DNA from: Roseihalotalea indica
GTDB taxonomy: Bacteria > Bacteroidota > Bacteroidia > Cytophagales > Cyclobacteriaceae
NCBI RefSeq assembly: GCF_022458895.1
Contig: NZ_JAINFL010000002.1
Span: forward strand, 496,001 to 560,000
Length of the DNA: 64,000 nucleotides
Reading direction: 5' to 3'
Part shown: positions 50,911 to 60,630 of the stretch, one piece after another
Numbering within the stretch: the first letter of the stretch is position 1
How the letters are laid out: every line of letters begins with the position of its first letter
Translations under genes and position numbers: made by a program
Notes under the pieces: generated by a model
Database searches by the model: none
What the model was told of the DNA's origin: nothing
Seen by the model: the letters and a program-made list of their open reading frames with translations, nothing else

Positions 50911-51958
50911 CGATATTATTGTCATCGGCGGAGGCCAGAGCGCCTTAGCAGTGGGCTATTATCTGCGTAAAACCGCCCTGGATTACCGCATCCTGGATCA
51001 GCAACCTCAGCCAGGAGGAAGCTGGCCGAACTACTGGCAGTCGCTTCGGTTGTTTTCCCCGGCACAGTACAGCTCGCTGCCGGGAGTATTAATGCCCGGT
51101 GGCGCAGATTACTATCCAAGCCGCGATGATACCATTCGGTACCTGCAAAACTACGAAAAACGCTATCAGCTTCCCATCGAGCGCCCGGTCACCATAAAAC
51201 AGGTCCGTAAGGAAGGTGAAACCTTTATCCTGTCCACCTCCCAGGGCGACTACCGTAGCCGAGCGGTGATCAGTGCGACCGGCTCCTTTCAGCATCCCTA
51301 TGTTCCATCTATTCCGGGCCAGGAGAATTTCCAGGGCACCATGATCCATTCGGCCCAGTACCATAGTTCTGAGCCTTTCCAGAAACAAAAGGTGCTTATC
51401 GTCGGCGAAGGAAATTCGGGTGCGCAGATCCTGGCCGAAGTAAGCCAGGTGGCGCAAACCCTCTGGACGACACTGAAAGAACCCCAGTTTCTGCCGGAAG
51501 AGGTGACGGGGCGAACCTTGTTTGACTACGCCAGTGCAGCGTATGAGGCCAGGAAAAAGGGTAAATCCTATATGCCGCCTTCCCTGGGAAATATTGTGAT
51601 GGTGCCTTCGGTAAAAGAAGCCCGGAAACGAGGCGTATATCAGGCCACCCGACCGTTTGAGCGCTTCACGAAGACCGGTGTGCGTTGGCCGGACGGGCGG
51701 GAAGAAAGCCTTGATGCCGTGATCTTTTGTACCGGATTTCGTCCGGGCCTTGACCATCTGGCCCCCCTGGGCGTGATCGAGCCGGATGGAAAAGTTGCCA
51801 CTCAGGGGACCAAAGCCCAGAAGGTAGAAGGATTGTGGCTGGTCGGCTACGGAAGTTGGACGGGTTTTGCGTCGGCGACCCTCATTGGCGTGGGCCGCAG
51901 TGCTAAAATGACAGTAGAACAGGTCAATGCTTTTCTACCCCAACCCGCTACGTCATGA
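50894..51958 (+). CDS. ArsO-like flavin monooxygenase
   Basis: A 354-residue FAD/NADPH monooxygenase-like protein. The FAD-binding [15 protein letters not shown] follows the start, then [35 protein letters not shown] and a second Rossmann motif [14 protein letters not shown] for NADPH, ending with [18 protein letters not shown]. It matches the ArsO group found in arsenic operons. The reaction of ArsO is not settled in general; action on organo- or inorganic arsenic is inferred from the operon. Confidence 0.8.
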   Translation: MKTTTNDIIVIGGGQSALAVGYYLRKTALDYRILDQQPQPGGSWPNYWQSLRLFSPAQYSSLPGVLMPGGADYYPSRDDTIRYLQNYEKRYQLPIERPVTIKQVRKEGETFILSTSQGDYRSRAVISATGSFQHPYVPSIPGQENFQGTMIHSAQYHSSEPFQKQKVLIVGEGNSGAQILAEVSQVAQTLWTTLKEPQFLPEEVTGRTLFDYASAAYEARKKGKSYMPPSLGNIVMVPSVKEARKRGVYQATRPFERFTKTGVRWPDGREESLDAVIFCTGFRPGLDHLAPLGVIEPDGKVATQGTKAQKVEGLWLVGYGSWTGFASATLIGVGRSAKMTVEQVNAFLPQPATS

Positions 51959-53331
51959 AACATGTCATCATTGGGGGCAGTGATGCCGGAGTCAGTGCGG
52001 CGTTACGTATCAAAGAACTGGCCCCGGCCCATCAGGTTACCCTACTGCTGGCCGATGAGTATCCGAATTACAGCATTTGCGGTCTTCCCTTTTACCTAAG
52101 CGGGGAAGTGAAACATTGGCAGGACTTGGCGCATCGGAAAAAAGCTGATCTGGAAGCCGCCGGTATCACCATTAAAACCTCACACCGGGTGACCACCATT
52201 GATGTAGGGGAGAAAGCCATATACGCCAAAGGGCGGGCTTTTGCCTATGATACCTTGTTAATGGCCACCGGGGCGTCTTCTGTTCGCCCGCCCCTTGCCG
52301 GTATCGATCAGCCCGGGGTCTTTACCCTGCGGTGGATGGACGAAATGCTGGCCATTGATGCCTATACCCGGCAGCATTCGGTCAAGTCGGTCCTCATTGT
52401 CGGCGGTGGCTACATTGGGGTAGAGCTGGCGGATGCTTTCACGCTGCGCGGGTTGCAAACCACGTTGGTAGAATATGCGCCTACCGTGCTGCAAACCCTG
52501 GACGCGGAATTGGGCGAAAAGCTACAGCGACATATGGAAGCAAAAGGGGTGCAAGTTCATACGCATACGCAAGTGCAGTCCATCGAACCCTTAGCCGGTA
52601 CCAAGCGTTTACAGGTATGCGGCACTTCCGATTTAGTCCAGGAGGTAGATATGGTATTGGTCGTGACAGGGGCGAAACCGGCGACAACATTAGCCGAAGC
52701 GATTGGCCTGGAAACCGGTCATCAAGGAGCACTCAGGGTCAACCAACGAATGGAAACTGCCCTGCCTGGTATTTATGCAGCCGGAGACTGCGCCGAAACC
52801 TACCACCGGTATCTGATGAAGAACCTTTATCTGCCCCTGGGCACGACGGCCCATAAACAGGGACGCATTGCCGGGGAGAATATGGCCGGGGGTGAGGCTC
52901 TGTTTCAAGGAACAATGGGAACGCAAGTGGTGAAAGTATTTGACCAGGTTGCCGCCCGCACCGGCCTACATGACCGGGATGCCGCCAAGCAGCATATTCC
53001 CTATCGGACCGTACAATCAGAACATGATGATCACAAAGCCTATTATCCGCATGCCCAAAAGATGACGATCCGAATTACCGGCAACCCGCAGACCGGTGAA
53101 TTATTAGGAGCGCAAATATTGGGACAGGTGGGGTCGGAAGTAGCCAAGCGGATGGATGTTTTTGCTACTGCCCTGCATCATCGCATGAAAGTTTCCGAGC
53201 TGAATGATTTAGACTTGAGCTATACCCCTCCGCTGAGTAGTCCCTGGGACCCGGTGCAAATGGCAGCTCAATACTGGTTACAAATTAGTAGCTTAAATAA
53301 GTGTAGGAGTTACGCAAAGATGTTAACTTAA
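51955..53331 (+). CDS. CoA-disulfide reductase-like FAD oxidoreductase, 3' end altered by an IS
   Basis: A 458-residue pyridine nucleotide-disulfide oxidoreductase. FAD motif GGSDAGVSAALRI, redox Cys in YSICGLPFYLSGEV, NAD motif VGGGYIGVELADAF, second FAD motif GIYAAGDCAETYH and the C-terminal LSYTPPLSSPWDPVQMAAQY place it with CoA-disulfide reductases/NADH oxidases. Its last nine residues are encoded by the left end of an IS element. Removing the IS and one copy of TAAGT restores ...WLQISSLNKY and a stop, two codons beyond the junction, so the enzyme core is intact. It overlaps the ArsO-like gene by four bases. Confidence 0.85.
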   Translation: MKHVIIGGSDAGVSAALRIKELAPAHQVTLLLADEYPNYSICGLPFYLSGEVKHWQDLAHRKKADLEAAGITIKTSHRVTTIDVGEKAIYAKGRAFAYDTLLMATGASSVRPPLAGIDQPGVFTLRWMDEMLAIDAYTRQHSVKSVLIVGGGYIGVELADAFTLRGLQTTLVEYAPTVLQTLDAELGEKLQRHMEAKGVQVHTHTQVQSIEPLAGTKRLQVCGTSDLVQEVDMVLVVTGAKPATTLAEAIGLETGHQGALRVNQRMETALPGIYAAGDCAETYHRYLMKNLYLPLGTTAHKQGRIAGENMAGGEALFQGTMGTQVVKVFDQVAARTGLHDRDAAKQHIPYRTVQSEHDDHKAYYPHAQKMTIRITGNPQTGELLGAQILGQVGSEVAKRMDVFATALHHRMKVSELNDLDLSYTPPLSSPWDPVQMAAQYWLQISSLNKCRSYAKMLT

Positions 53332-54329
53332 GAAAAAGACCAAGCGATGGACATTGAGAAATATATTGCCTATTTGATGAGCAGTCCTACAGGGAGCAGT
53401 TGTGTTAGGCTTCCGAGGTTCTGGAGGTATCTCATGATATGGTCAATCGTTTTTTACTATCTGATCATCATAGTGGTTCAGAGCTTTTCCATGCCGTAAA
53501 AGACCATATTGACTTGCAGGGAGGCACGCTGTCAGTAGACGATTCTACTTTGGATAAACCGTATAGCCAAACAGCCAGTACCGAGTTAGTCGGTTATTTT
53601 TGGTCGGGGAAGCATCATAAAAGCGTTAAAGGCATCTCATTAGTTGTTCTGGTCTATACGATGGCAAATGGCTATAGTGTTCCGGTCAATTACCGGGTAT
53701 ACCGTCATAGCGAAGGGAAGACCAAGAATGATTACTTCCAGGAGATGGTCAGGGAAGTATGGAATCAGGGATTACGTCCGGCTTGGGTCATCGCAGACAG
53801 TTGGTATAGCTCCTTAGATAACTTGAAATTCTTGAGAAACCTGGAAATAAGTATCTACATGGGGCCAGAAAAGAACCGTATCATCTCGTCTCAGCCGCAT
53901 CTTTATCAGCAGGTAAGCCAAATAGAGGTTCCTTCAGAAGGGCTTCATACCCACTTGAAAGGGTTTGGGTTCATACAAGTATTTCAGACAGTAGCCCAAG
54001 ATGGCAACGTGCGATATTATATGATCTATAAACCACAGACTGATCTATCCCAGCCTGAGCTGATTTCCAAAGAAATTTTTGAACAAGTCCGCTTACAGCA
54101 TTGGCAGGTAGAGAGCTTTTTTCGGTGTATCAAACAGTGCTGTCAGGCCGAAAAATTCTTCGTCAGACAAACATCAGCGATCAAAATGCATTTGTTCAGC
54201 GTATTGCGAGCCTTTCAGAAACTCGCTTCTTTAACGCATTCCAGGTATCTGGACTCACTCTATAGTCTCAAGCAGTTCTTGTTTCTAGAAGCTCAACGAC
54301 AATTCATTCATGACTTCGCGTAACTCCTG
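53303..54329. mobile_element. IS element inserted at the end of the arsenic operon
   Basis: About 1027 bases bounded by inverted ends AGGAGTTACGCAAAG (53305-53319) and, reversed, AGGAGTTACGCGAAG (54314-54328), identical at 14 of 15 bases. TAAGT occurs at 53298-53302 and 54330-54334 as a candidate 5-bp target duplication. Removal of one copy restores a plausible reading-frame end of the neighbouring oxidoreductase, which supports these borders. Confidence 0.75.
53347..54323 (+). pseudogene. IS4/IS701-like DDE transposase with a frameshift
   Basis: The start (ATG at 53347) gives MDIEKYIAYLMSSP... and the rest runs in another frame from about 53412 (SEVLEVSHDMVNRFL...), so one base appears to be missing near 53410. 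The main part carries DDE residues in LSVDDSTLDKP, WVIADSWYSS and HWQVESFFRCIKQ. The frame junction does not show a typical slippery heptamer, so inactivation is likelier than programmed frameshifting. The part from 53439 could still be read as a 294-residue protein. Confidence 0.7.
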
Positions 54330-54374
54330 TAAGTATTAGGGTATTTGGATCAACCGACTTAACGGAGATTTTCA

Positions 54375-55856
54375 TTATATTGGTTTACGCTCTATAAGCA
54401 GATTCATTGCCAGATCTGCCACTAGTTCACCACTTTCAACCGCTCCTTCCATATTGTTCACCCAACTACTTCTTTCAGCACCGGCAAAAAATACACGGTC
54501 AAGAGGTTGTCGGAGCAGTGGACCAAATTTTGTCAATTGGTTAGGTCTGAAAACAATGTAGGTGCCTTTGAAATAAGGATTGTTCCCCCAGTTTTCCATA
54601 GCCCATGCCTCAACATTATCTTGCTGCTCAGTGAAACAGGAAGATAACGCATGAGGATATTCAGCTTCAGGCAAATCATCAGATAATGTGAGTCCTTTTA
54701 GCTTTAACGCATCATCTCGCCAGGCCAAAGGAAAAACTTTATGGTTGATCGCTACATCTGAGAAGATTTCTTTTTTACTTTTTAATAAGGTAACCACCGA
54801 AGAAGCTTTGGCTGCTTCTATAGTATTGATCATCTCCTGTAGACTTTCGGGCATAGCAGGGTAAAAGTCTATTTGGTGCAATGTACCAATGGGTGCGGTA
54901 ACGATGGCATATTTTGTTATGAAATAGCTCGTTTTGGTAGATACTTTCACTTTTTCATCATCCTGTTCAATGCTGGTAACCGGATGATTTAAAAAAACCC
55001 TTTCTCTAAGTTTCTTGGCCAAGGCTTGGGAAATACTTTGCGCGCCTTCCGTTACTGTCATTTTAGTACCATTTTGCAGCGCTCTTATGACACCGCCAGA
55101 ACGAGATATCCACCAGAGTGCGTGTAGGAAAGATATATCGGCCATAGGTACGTTGGCATACCCTTCCATAACTCCCTTCATCAAATCGTAAAGGCGTTGA
55201 CTTACATTCTGTTTTTGTAGCCATGTTTCGAACGAGATGCTATCATAGTGAAGCGCTTTTTGTGATAGCCAAGGTTGTTCATAGTTTATGCCACGAGCCA
55301 TGAAATTAAGCTTAAAAAATATGCTGATACATTTGGCGGCATCCATAAGGCTAATAGGGGGGAGATATCTTACCCAAGTTTTATTCCCTGAGAACCATGC
55401 GATGGGTTTATTCAACTTATTGATGGTTAGGTGTAATCCTAAGGCTCTGCATAAGTTTTGCATTCTGATGTGTCTCTTCCCGATAAATTGACCACCCATA
55501 TTGAAAGGAATGCTGTTGAGCATTTTGGTTTTTGTCCTTCCACCAACTTCGTTTCTGGCTTCCAGAATCAGCACATTCAACCCTTTTTGTTCCAATCGGG
55601 AAGCGGCTGTCAGTCCGGACAATCCTGCTCCAACGATGAGTACATCTGATTGAATTGAAGGATGATCCACTTCAACTACCGATTGCAATTTTCTTTTCTC
55701 TATTTCAGCCCTGGCTATCGCCCGGTCTATGGCTTCATCTTTTGAGCATTTTTGGTTCAGGTATAGTTCTTCGGCATATTTCAGGACTACATCCCTGATA
55801 TCTTCTTCCAGGGCATTCAGGCGTTTTTGGTAGTTTTTAAAAAGTTCTTCTTTCAT
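54375..55856 (-). CDS. Flavin-containing amine oxidase
   Basis: A 493-residue FAD amine oxidase. An N-terminal helical stretch of about 65 residues precedes the FAD site VLIVGAGLSGLTAASRLEQK, then LEARNEVGGRTKT (the classic amine-oxidase GGR box), PFNMGGQFIG and a C-terminal VFFAGAERSSWVNNMEGAVE substrate/FAD-binding end. It oxidises an amine to an aldehyde or imine with peroxide formation; the substrate is unknown. Its start lies three bases after the exchanger stop, so it is co-transcribed with metal genes, an unexpected partner. Confidence 0.85.
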   Translation of the reverse strand: MKEELFKNYQKRLNALEEDIRDVVLKYAEELYLNQKCSKDEAIDRAIARAEIEKRKLQSVVEVDHPSIQSDVLIVGAGLSGLTAASRLEQKGLNVLILEARNEVGGRTKTKMLNSIPFNMGGQFIGKRHIRMQNLCRALGLHLTINKLNKPIAWFSGNKTWVRYLPPISLMDAAKCISIFFKLNFMARGINYEQPWLSQKALHYDSISFETWLQKQNVSQRLYDLMKGVMEGYANVPMADISFLHALWWISRSGGVIRALQNGTKMTVTEGAQSISQALAKKLRERVFLNHPVTSIEQDDEKVKVSTKTSYFITKYAIVTAPIGTLHQIDFYPAMPESLQEMINTIEAAKASSVVTLLKSKKEIFSDVAINHKVFPLAWRDDALKLKGLTLSDDLPEAEYPHALSSCFTEQQDNVEAWAMENWGNNPYFKGTYIVFRPNQLTKFGPLLRQPLDRVFFAGAERSSWVNNMEGAVESGELVADLAMNLLIERKPI

Positions 55857-55859
55857 CGG

Positions 55860-56858
55860 CTAAAAAAGTTGTAAGACGAAAAATGCCATGACTAACAAAT
55901 AGGCTAAATAAGTCGCATCAAAAATAAATACCTGCCACCTACTGAAACCATGAAGGTCTTTGCTCTGATGAACAAACACGCTGTACAGCAGAGGCATCAA
56001 TGCAACAAAGGCAAGATTGACCCAATACAGTTGAAAATCCTGTACCGGGGTGTTGACCAGTGCCAGGGGAAAGAATGCAACCGTCATGGTAATGGCATTA
56101 TCGGCTATAACACTTGTGGTACCTGCGGTCACCTCTCCCCCTTTGACTACACTCCAGGTCTTAAATACTTCCGGTGCGGTGGTCATGATACCAGTAATGA
56201 ACAGCCCTCCAACAATCTGGGAAATACCCAAAGCCGAAACGATGTTTTCTGTCGCTTTTACAATAAAAAAAGCTCCGGCTGCTATAGCAATTGCCCCGGC
56301 TATGGAAAGCCATATTTTCTTTTGGGTCCACTCCACTTTTTCGCCTTCTTTTCTCCCCCTGATAATGGCATGTGCCAAAAATGCGGCATAAGCCCCCAGC
56401 ATAATCCAGCCATCCACCGGTTGTAGCCCACGCCATGCTTTGGGTACGGTCAAAATGGCTACTAAGGCGATTATTCCTAAATAGGGCAATGACAAAACGG
56501 ACACAGAACGCTTATTGAGTGCCAGCATATTGGCATCCAAATGCTCCTGATGTTTAGGGTTATTTTTGAATTGCTTACGTGAGGCGAAATAGGCAATGGT
56601 AATCATCAGGGGAATAGAAATAATATTAGAACCCAGCAAGTTACCCAAACCAATATCCGACACTCCGCGTGCTGCACTGGTAATATTAATGGCCACCTCC
56701 GGACTGGCGGTGACAATGGCGAGAAATGCTGCCCCTGCCGAGGCAGTAAGCCCCCATTGTTTACGCAGCAATTTTAAAGGGGTCAGCAGTTGATCTGCTC
56801 CCCAGTGAGCCGCCCATGCTGCCAATACTAGCACTCCTGCCCATAACCATGCATTCAT
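55860..56858 (-). CDS. CaCA-family cation/proton or sodium/calcium exchanger
   Basis: A 332-residue membrane protein with ten or eleven helices. The two alpha repeats are visible: AIVTASPEVAINITSAARGV...GLGNLLGSNI in the first half and GIMTTAPEVFKTWSVVKGGE...GTTSVIADNA in the second. The Glu residues of the APE motifs are the expected ion ligands. It exchanges Ca2+ or a similar divalent ion. It lies 18 bases downstream of the CDF gene within a metal-homeostasis run. Confidence 0.85.
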   Translation of the reverse strand: MNAWLWAGVLVLAAWAAHWGADQLLTPLKLLRKQWGLTASAGAAFLAIVTASPEVAINITSAARGVSDIGLGNLLGSNIISIPLMITIAYFASRKQFKNNPKHQEHLDANMLALNKRSVSVLSLPYLGIIALVAILTVPKAWRGLQPVDGWIMLGAYAAFLAHAIIRGRKEGEKVEWTQKKIWLSIAGAIAIAAGAFFIVKATENIVSALGISQIVGGLFITGIMTTAPEVFKTWSVVKGGEVTAGTTSVIADNAITMTVAFFPLALVNTPVQDFQLYWVNLAFVALMPLLYSVFVHQSKDLHGFSRWQVFIFDATYLAYLLVMAFFVLQLF

Positions 56859-56876
56859 ATATATAGAGTTTAAGTA

Positions 56877-57668
56877 TCACTTTGCTAACTTTAAAATCCT
56901 AATTGCACCACGCATCACGAAGGCAAAAACGATCCCGCCTACAATCAAATCAGGCCATTTGCTTTCCAAAAAATAAACCAGTACCCCGGCCAGTATCACC
57001 CCTCCGTTGACGATGATGTCATTGGAGGTGAAGATCGCACTGGCTTGCATGTGGGCCTCTTTACTTTTTGCCTTATTGATCAGCCATAGCGAGACAAGGT
57101 TACCCATGAGTGCCAATACCGAAACAATGATCATCCATTGAAACAGGGGCGTTTCGCTTTGGGTAAAAAATCTGCGTAATACTTCCGAAAATCCAAGCAG
57201 GGCCAGGGCCATCTGAAAGTAACCACTGATCTTGGCAACTTTTTTCTTGCGGGAAATAGCTGCTCCCACCGCAAATAAGCTAAGACCGTAAACGATGGAA
57301 TCAGCTAGCATATCCAACGAGTCGGCTATCAGTCCCATAGACCTTGAAATCCATCCGGTGGTCATTTCAACTACAAAAAATCCGAAGTTGATGCCCAGCA
57401 CCCACCATAATATCTTCCGCTGATGTGCATCATCCACCTCCATAGGCAATTCTGCATTCGTGGTGCCCTCCAATTGATTATTGAGGTTTAACTCACTTAT
57501 AGCCTCATGTATGGGTTTTACTGCCTCATGATGGAATACTTCCAGCCTGCGTGCCGGAATGTCAAACTCAAGATGCTTTACCTGACTGAGAGGTTCCAAT
57601 TTCATTCGGATCATTTGCTCCTCTGAGGGGCAGTCCATTTTGCTAATTTTGAATGTACTTTTATTCAT
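56877..57668 (-). CDS. CDF-family cation efflux protein with N-terminal HMA-like domain
   Basis: A 263-residue protein from MNKSTFKISKMDCPSEEQ (57668). The first 65 residues are an HMA-like domain with a MDCPSEEQ loop rather than CxxC. The CDF part follows with six helices and the metal site in GLIADSLDMLADSIVYGLSL and, in a later helix, ASAIFTSNDIIVNGGVILAG, both carrying Asp pairs. It exports Zn, Co or similar ions with proton exchange. Its start overlaps the DUF3703 stop by eight bases. Confidence 0.85.
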   Translation of the reverse strand: MNKSTFKISKMDCPSEEQMIRMKLEPLSQVKHLEFDIPARRLEVFHHEAVKPIHEAISELNLNNQLEGTTNAELPMEVDDAHQRKILWWVLGINFGFFVVEMTTGWISRSMGLIADSLDMLADSIVYGLSLFAVGAAISRKKKVAKISGYFQMALALLGFSEVLRRFFTQSETPLFQWMIIVSVLALMGNLVSLWLINKAKSKEAHMQASAIFTSNDIIVNGGVILAGVLVYFLESKWPDLIVGGIVFAFVMRGAIRILKLAK

Positions 57669-58053
57669 GAAATGGTGTGTTTGGTTGAATACCAGCACTT
57701 TTGAATATGGTCATTAGATCCCCTTCTATTTTCATTGACTTAAGAGGCGGCACATTGGCCCCTCCCGTGTTTCCAACCGGAATCTTTCCCACAAACGACT
57801 TAACGCCTCCAATGAGTAATCGCGGAATTTGACCAAATATCTCTTTAGCACTCTTTATATGAATACCAAAAAGCAGCATCTTCCAATGAACGTAGCTGTG
57901 GTGCCACGGATATGCCTGGCCAAGTATATGCGCCCGTTCCAGTTGGTTCCAGGCACCAGTCAGGTCTCCTGCTTTAAATTTCCTACCATATTCATCCAGC
58001 TCTCGTTTAAAATAGGGCTTAAGCTTATCGGGCATTTTAGTGTTTAACTTCAT
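57661..58053 (-). CDS. DUF3703 protein of metal-resistance operons
   Basis: A 130-residue soluble protein. The conserved core reads LKPYFKRELDEYGRKFKAGD, WNQLERAHILGQAYPWHHSY, VHWKMLLFGIHIKSAKEIFG, then RLLIGGVKSF and GNTGGANVPPLKSM, the DUF3703 pattern with His residues that may bind a metal. The function is unknown, but family members accompany CDF and P-type metal exporters. It lies between the ATPase (49 bases away) and the CDF gene. Confidence 0.8.
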   Translation of the reverse strand: MKLNTKMPDKLKPYFKRELDEYGRKFKAGDLTGAWNQLERAHILGQAYPWHHSYVHWKMLLFGIHIKSAKEIFGQIPRLLIGGVKSFVGKIPVGNTGGANVPPLKSMKIEGDLMTIFKSAGIQPNTPFHE

Positions 58054-58102
58054 ATCAATCTGATTTATACTTCAAAGGGCTTTTATCAATAAGAACCAAA
58101 GC

Positions 58103-60619
58103 TTAATTGTCTCTCTTATAAGCTAACAAACGAAGCGCATTAAATACTACCACCAGGGTAGAACCCTCGTGGATAAGTACCGCAATACCGATATTGGCAA
58201 ATCCGAAAATCGTAGCGGGTATCAACAAGGCCACTATTCCCAAACTCATCCACAGGTTTTGTTTAATGATCCCTTTTGACTTCCTGCTTAGCCCGATAGC
58301 AAAGGGCAAAGTTTCCAGCTTGTCGGCCATCAAGGCAATGTCTGCTGTTTCCAGGGCTACATCGCTTCCTGCCGCTCCCATAGCAATTCCTACGGTACTG
58401 TTGGCCATGGCCGGGGCATCATTTACGCCATCACCCACCATTGCTACTTTGGATTCCTTTTCTCTGAGCTCCTTGATGGCCTCCACTTTTTCCTCCGGCA
58501 GCAAACTACCCCAGGCATCCGTAAGGCCAATTTCTTTTGCTACCGCATCGGCCACTTTCTGATTGTCTCCGGTAAGCATGATCATGCGTTTGATACCGAT
58601 CTTTTTCAACCGCTCCAGGGTATTTTTCGCTTCTGCCCGTGGGGTGTCCATCAGGGCGATAATGCCGAGGTAGCTGTCATTTTGCCGGATCAGCATGGTG
58701 GTATTACCATCAGACTCCAACGACTTCACTTTTTCTTCAATGCCATTAGATGGTTTGTGATCATCCAGCGACTCAAACAAGTCTAGATTGCCAATGTAAA
58801 CCTTATCGCCATTCAAAGTTGCTTTGATACCTTTTCCGAGTACGGCTTCCAGATTTTCGGCTTGAGGTATATCGGCACCTTTCAGGCGCTCTTTTCCATC
58901 ACGCACTACGGCTTTAGCCAAAGGGTGATCACTGAGATTTTCTACGGCAATGGCGGTTTTTAACAGTTCTTTTTCACCCACTTCACCCAGTGCAATTACT
59001 TCGGTAAGTTTTGGCTTACCTTCGGTTAGCGTACCTGTTTTGTCAAAAGCCAGGGCCGTGAGCACACCCAGGTCTTCCAGCGGTCGGCCACCTTTAATGA
59101 GCACGCCACTTTTGGCCGCTCGGGCCACTCCACTTAGCACCGCACTCGGAGTAGAAATGGCCAAAGCACAAGGACTGGCCGCCACCAGCACGGCCATCGC
59201 CCGGTAAAAGCTTTCACTAAAAGTTTCATCAAGAACCAGAAAAGCAAAATTCAAAAGTACTACCAAGGCCAGTACCGAAGGCACAAAGTATTTCTCAAAT
59301 TTATCGGTAAAACGCTGGGTAGGCGACTTTTGGGTTTGTGCTTCATTAACCAGCTTCACCAGCCGTGACAAAGTAGAATCTTTAGCCTCCTTGATCACCT
59401 TTATCTCCAGCGTGTTATTGCCATTGATGGTGCCGGAAAACACCCGGTTTTTATCCTTAATCTCACTTTCCTGCGACCAGTCTTTGTCAGGGTCATCCAC
59501 CGGTTCTTTATCCACCGGTACACTCTCCCCGGTAATGGGGGCCTGATTTACACTGCTTGTGCCATCCACTACTACACCATCAGCCGAAATTTTGCTGTTT
59601 GGCTTTACCACGATGATGTCTCCCAGGCTCAAATGCTCGATGCCCACTTCCTCAGTTTTGCCGTTTTTCTTAAGCAAGGCCGTTTTCGGGGCCAGCTCCG
59701 CCAAAGCGGCAATGGATTTACGAGCTTTGTTCATAGCATAATGCTCTAAGGCATGACCCAGACTGAATAGAAACAGTAGCAAGGCACCTTCCTCCCACTC
59801 TCCCAGAATAGCCGCCCCGATAGCCGCCACCAGCATGAGAAAATCTATTTCAAAGCCTCCTTTGGCAACCGTTTCAATGGCTTCTTTAGCCGTAAAAAAA
59901 CCACCAAAAAAGTATGCCCCAATATAGAGGGCCAGACTTACCCAGGAAGGTACGGCCTCAATAAAGGAGAGCCCAAACCCAATTCCCAATAGCGCTCCGC
60001 AGATGATGGAAAAGATGAGTTCTGTATTTTTGCCGAAAATGCCTCCGTGGGTGTGGTCGTGCGCTTCCGTTTCCTCTTCCTCATGGTCATGTTCTTTGTC
60101 ACCTACTTGCTCTCCTTTTTCTGCCTTGTCGTCTTTCTGTGTTTTTTGAAGAAAGCGCTCGGCACTCACTTGGGTGTCCGGTATGTCAAGCCCTTCTTTT
60201 CGCAAGGCTTTGAGTATTTCCGCCTCATCGGTCTGAGTAGTGTCAAACTCCAGGCGCACCATGCCGGAGGCAGAGACTGATGCTTCCAGAACGCCTTCTA
60301 TCCGTTGAAGATCATACTCTATGCTACGGGCGTGGCGGGTATGCCGAATACCTTCTACTTTAATAAGTTTATGGCCAAACTTCTCAGTGATTTCGGCTCC
60401 GGTTTGCCTCGCAAGTTTTTGAATCCGATCAATAGATATCACTTCAGGGTCGTAGTGAAAGCAGAGCTGGGGTATCCCATTGCCTAGTTCATCGGATACG
60501 TGCACTTTCTCTAACCCTTCCCGATCTTGGAGCCATTGTATGAGCTTCTGTACACATTGGTCTTTCTCATCCGGTACCTTAGGGAGTAAAACAGGTATAT
60601 CAATCTTTGTCTTTTTCAT
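58103..60619 (-). CDS. Heavy-metal P1B-type ATPase (Zn/Cd/Co type)
   Basis: An 838-residue exporter. The N-terminus holds two HMA-like domains (about 5-75 and 82-150) that lack CxxC; the second has IRHTRHARSIEYDL in place of the metal loop. A His/Glu-rich stretch (about 176-191, EHDHEEEETEAHDHTHGG) follows. The ATPase core has the metal-site SPCALAISTP near residue 484, DKTGTLTEG with the phosphorylated Asp near residue 526, and MVGDGVNDAPAMANSTVGIA. The SPC motif with a His-rich N-terminus suits Zn2+, Cd2+ or Co2+ export. It is the largest gene of the metal island. Confidence 0.9.
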   Translation of the reverse strand: MKKTKIDIPVLLPKVPDEKDQCVQKLIQWLQDREGLEKVHVSDELGNGIPQLCFHYDPEVISIDRIQKLARQTGAEITEKFGHKLIKVEGIRHTRHARSIEYDLQRIEGVLEASVSASGMVRLEFDTTQTDEAEILKALRKEGLDIPDTQVSAERFLQKTQKDDKAEKGEQVGDKEHDHEEEETEAHDHTHGGIFGKNTELIFSIICGALLGIGFGLSFIEAVPSWVSLALYIGAYFFGGFFTAKEAIETVAKGGFEIDFLMLVAAIGAAILGEWEEGALLLFLFSLGHALEHYAMNKARKSIAALAELAPKTALLKKNGKTEEVGIEHLSLGDIIVVKPNSKISADGVVVDGTSSVNQAPITGESVPVDKEPVDDPDKDWSQESEIKDKNRVFSGTINGNNTLEIKVIKEAKDSTLSRLVKLVNEAQTQKSPTQRFTDKFEKYFVPSVLALVVLLNFAFLVLDETFSESFYRAMAVLVAASPCALAISTPSAVLSGVARAAKSGVLIKGGRPLEDLGVLTALAFDKTGTLTEGKPKLTEVIALGEVGEKELLKTAIAVENLSDHPLAKAVVRDGKERLKGADIPQAENLEAVLGKGIKATLNGDKVYIGNLDLFESLDDHKPSNGIEEKVKSLESDGNTTMLIRQNDSYLGIIALMDTPRAEAKNTLERLKKIGIKRMIMLTGDNQKVADAVAKEIGLTDAWGSLLPEEKVEAIKELREKESKVAMVGDGVNDAPAMANSTVGIAMGAAGSDVALETADIALMADKLETLPFAIGLSRKSKGIIKQNLWMSLGIVALLIPATIFGFANIGIAVLIHEGSTLVVVFNALRLLAYKRDN

Positions 60620-60630
60620 ACATATTAACG

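Noticed and set aside
52258..52926. Several plus- and minus-strand frames inside the CoA-disulfide-reductase-like gene
   Set aside because: All lie within a gene with complete FAD and NAD motifs, and none has its own domain.
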